A DNA stretch of 24,597 nt from assembly GCA_963977845.1 (NCBI GenBank), contig CAXBPZ010000015.1, forward strand, positions 1 to 24,597, read 5' to 3'. Numbering within the stretch: the stretch's first letter is position 1; each line of letters begins with the position of its first letter. Made by a program: the position numbers and the translations under genes. Origin of the DNA: Methylopumilus sp003533095. Lineage in GTDB: Bacteria; Pseudomonadota; Gammaproteobacteria; Burkholderiales; Methylophilaceae. The notes beneath the pieces were generated by a model that saw nothing but the letters and a program-made list of their open reading frames with translations, made no database searches and was not told where the DNA came from. Positions 23,346-24,597 of this stretch are shown here, one piece after another.

Positions 23346-24597
23346 TTGAACAATATCAAAAGCACGTTCGAGAAAGACAAAAGGAATTTTTACCTCCCTT
23401 GCCATTAAATGCGGAACAAACATCAGCCCTTATCACATTGCTTAAAGAGGGCAAACCTGACTCTTCAGAACAATTGATAACACTCTTCAAAGAACGTGTC
23501 CCTTCAGGTGTAGACCAAGCTGCCTATATTAAAGCGGCGTATCTTACAGCGATCGCAAAAAACGAAGAAGTGTCAGCTTTTATTTCAAATAATGATGCCA
23601 TCGAATTATTAGGTACTATGGTGGGTGGATACAATGTTCAATCTTTAATTGCACTCCTTGATTCACCGATGGCTGACAAAGCAGCTGATGTTTTATCGAG
23701 CTGCACTTTAATTTTTGATGCTTTTCATGACGTCATTGAAAAATGTAACCAAGGTAATAAGTCAGCACTTAAACTTATGACAGCATGGTCCAATGGTGAA
23801 TGGTTTTTAAGACGTGAGGCACTGTCTCATGAAATTCATACCATTGTATTTAAAGTTGATGGTGAAACTAATACAGATGATTTGTCACCAGCGCAAGATG
23901 CTTGGTCAAGACCAGATATTCCATTGCATGCTAAAGCAATGCTAATAAATAAAATGCCAGATGCTTTGAATAAAATTGAAGATTTAAAAGCAAAAGGACT
24001 TCCAATTGCATATGTTGGAGATGTTGTGGGGACTGGATCTTCCAGAAAATCGGCAATCAATTCATTACAATGGCATACAGGTCAATACATTCCTTTTATT
24101 CCCAATAAAAAAACAGGGGGTATTATTTTAGGCAATAAGATTGCGCCAATATTTTTTAATACAGCTGAAGATTCTGGTGCACTTCCGATTGAATGTGATG
24201 TTAGTCAAATAAAAATGGGCGATGAAATTTTTATTAGACCTTTTGATGGTGTCATTTTAAATAAAGAAAAAAAACAAATAGCTTCATTTAAATTAACGCC
24301 TACTACTCTTTCTGATGAGTACCGCGCTGGTGGACGAATTCCTTTAATTATTGGACGAGGACTCACCAATAAAGCACGCGAATATTTTAAATTACCACCT
24401 TCCGAATTATTTATTCAAAACATCATTCCTAAAGATAGTAAGAAAGGATTTACTCTTGCTCAAAAAATAGTTGGTCGTGCATGTGGTTTACCAGAGGGAT
24501 CTGGTATCCGTCCCGGAACATACTGCGAGCCGAAGGTCACAACTGTTGGCTCACAAGATACCACCGGAGCAATGACAAGAGACGAATTAAAAGAATT
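23342..24597 (+). CDS. acnB: Aconitate hydratase B / 2-methylisocitrate dehydratase (partial, 5' part)
   Basis: The frame opens at ATG 23342, overlapping the acyl-CoA synthetase stop (ATGA), and stays open to the window end, giving 418 residues of about 860. AcnB features are clear: the N-terminal HEAT-like helical domain MIEQYQKHVRERQ, AYLTAIAKNE, MVGGYNVQSLIALL; then the swivelling domain with TNTDDLSPAQDAWSRPDIPL, GDVVGTGSSRKSAINS and GGRIPLIIGRGLTNKAR. The cluster cysteines lie beyond the window. AcnB interconverts citrate and isocitrate and, in E. coli, hydrates 2-methyl-cis-aconitate to 2-methylisocitrate. With PrpC, PrpD and PrpB here it completes the methylcitrate cycle, explaining the absence of acnD and prpF in the seen part. 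Confidence 0.95.
   Translation, partial: MIEQYQKHVRERQKEFLPPLPLNAEQTSALITLLKEGKPDSSEQLITLFKERVPSGVDQAAYIKAAYLTAIAKNEEVSAFISNNDAIELLGTMVGGYNVQSLIALLDSPMADKAADVLSSCTLIFDAFHDVIEKCNQGNKSALKLMTAWSNGEWFLRREALSHEIHTIVFKVDGETNTDDLSPAQDAWSRPDIPLHAKAMLINKMPDALNKIEDLKAKGLPIAYVGDVVGTGSSRKSAINSLQWHTGQYIPFIPNKKTGGIILGNKIAPIFFNTAEDSGALPIECDVSQIKMGDEIFIRPFDGVILNKEKKQIASFKLTPTTLSDEYRAGGRIPLIIGRGLTNKAREYFKLPPSELFIQNIIPKDSKKGFTLAQKIVGRACGLPEGSGIRPGTYCEPKVTTVGSQDTTGAMTRDELKE

Noticed and set aside
23836..24060. Open frame of 74 codons on the minus strand near the right end
   Set aside because: The plus-strand frame here is acnB with clear family motifs; the minus-strand frame is its shadow.
1..24597. CRISPR arrays, insertion sequences or prophage genes
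   Set aside because: Reading through the window I found no regularly spaced repeats, transposase, integrase or phage proteins; nearly all sequence is assigned to metabolic or housekeeping genes.

Overview
The window looks like part of a compact, AT-rich betaproteobacterial chromosome. Genes are tightly packed, stop and start codons often overlap, the longest gene-free stretch is under 200 bases, and no mobile elements were seen. My best guess is a streamlined Methylophilaceae-type methylotroph (Methylotenera / Methylopumilus / OM43-like). This rests on gene content and remembered family resemblance, not on a database search.

Left part (1-8416), housekeeping. A plus-strand operon carries the end of purA, a methylthioadenosine/S-adenosylhomocysteine deaminase (mtaD), ubiG and a Gph/MupP-type HAD phosphatase. 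It meets, stop codon to stop codon, the minus-strand ffs-dnaX-ybaB-recR block. A minus-strand pair follows: an ExaC-type aldehyde dehydrogenase and its usual DUF779 partner, separated by a perfect hairpin. tRNA-Ser(GGA) closes this part.

Right part (8439-24597), one large divergent metabolic locus. A 166-base control region (14887-15052) fires both ways. Leftward it drives six genes: a CitE-like lyase/thioesterase, a mesaconyl-CoA (beta-methylmalyl-CoA) hydratase, a second CitE-like lyase, prpB, prpC and prpD. Rightward it drives a GntR/UTRA regulator, a single-domain malic enzyme, sdhCDAB-sdhE, a third CitE-like protein, an AMP-forming acyl-CoA synthetase and acnB, which runs off the window. 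The control region holds a consensus promoter for the left operon, a good promoter for the right operon and two inverted repeats placed like operators.

Reading the genes together, all four methylcitrate-cycle steps are present: PrpC, PrpD, AcnB as 2-methylaconitate hydratase, and PrpB. So are the enzymes that take the product succinate to fumarate (SDH) and malate to pyruvate (malic enzyme). The hydratase and CitE-like lyases add a plausible branch that makes propionyl-CoA plus glyoxylate from mesaconyl-CoA, and could join glyoxylate to acetyl-CoA to give malyl-CoA and then malate. This would be a self-contained module for a branched C5 dicarboxylate and/or propionate. The enzyme families are seen; the combined pathway and its direction are inference.

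A separate point of interest is in dnaX: a run of ten A at the domain III/IV junction, with stop codons immediately downstream in both other frames. That is what a programmed slippage site for making the short gamma subunit would look like.
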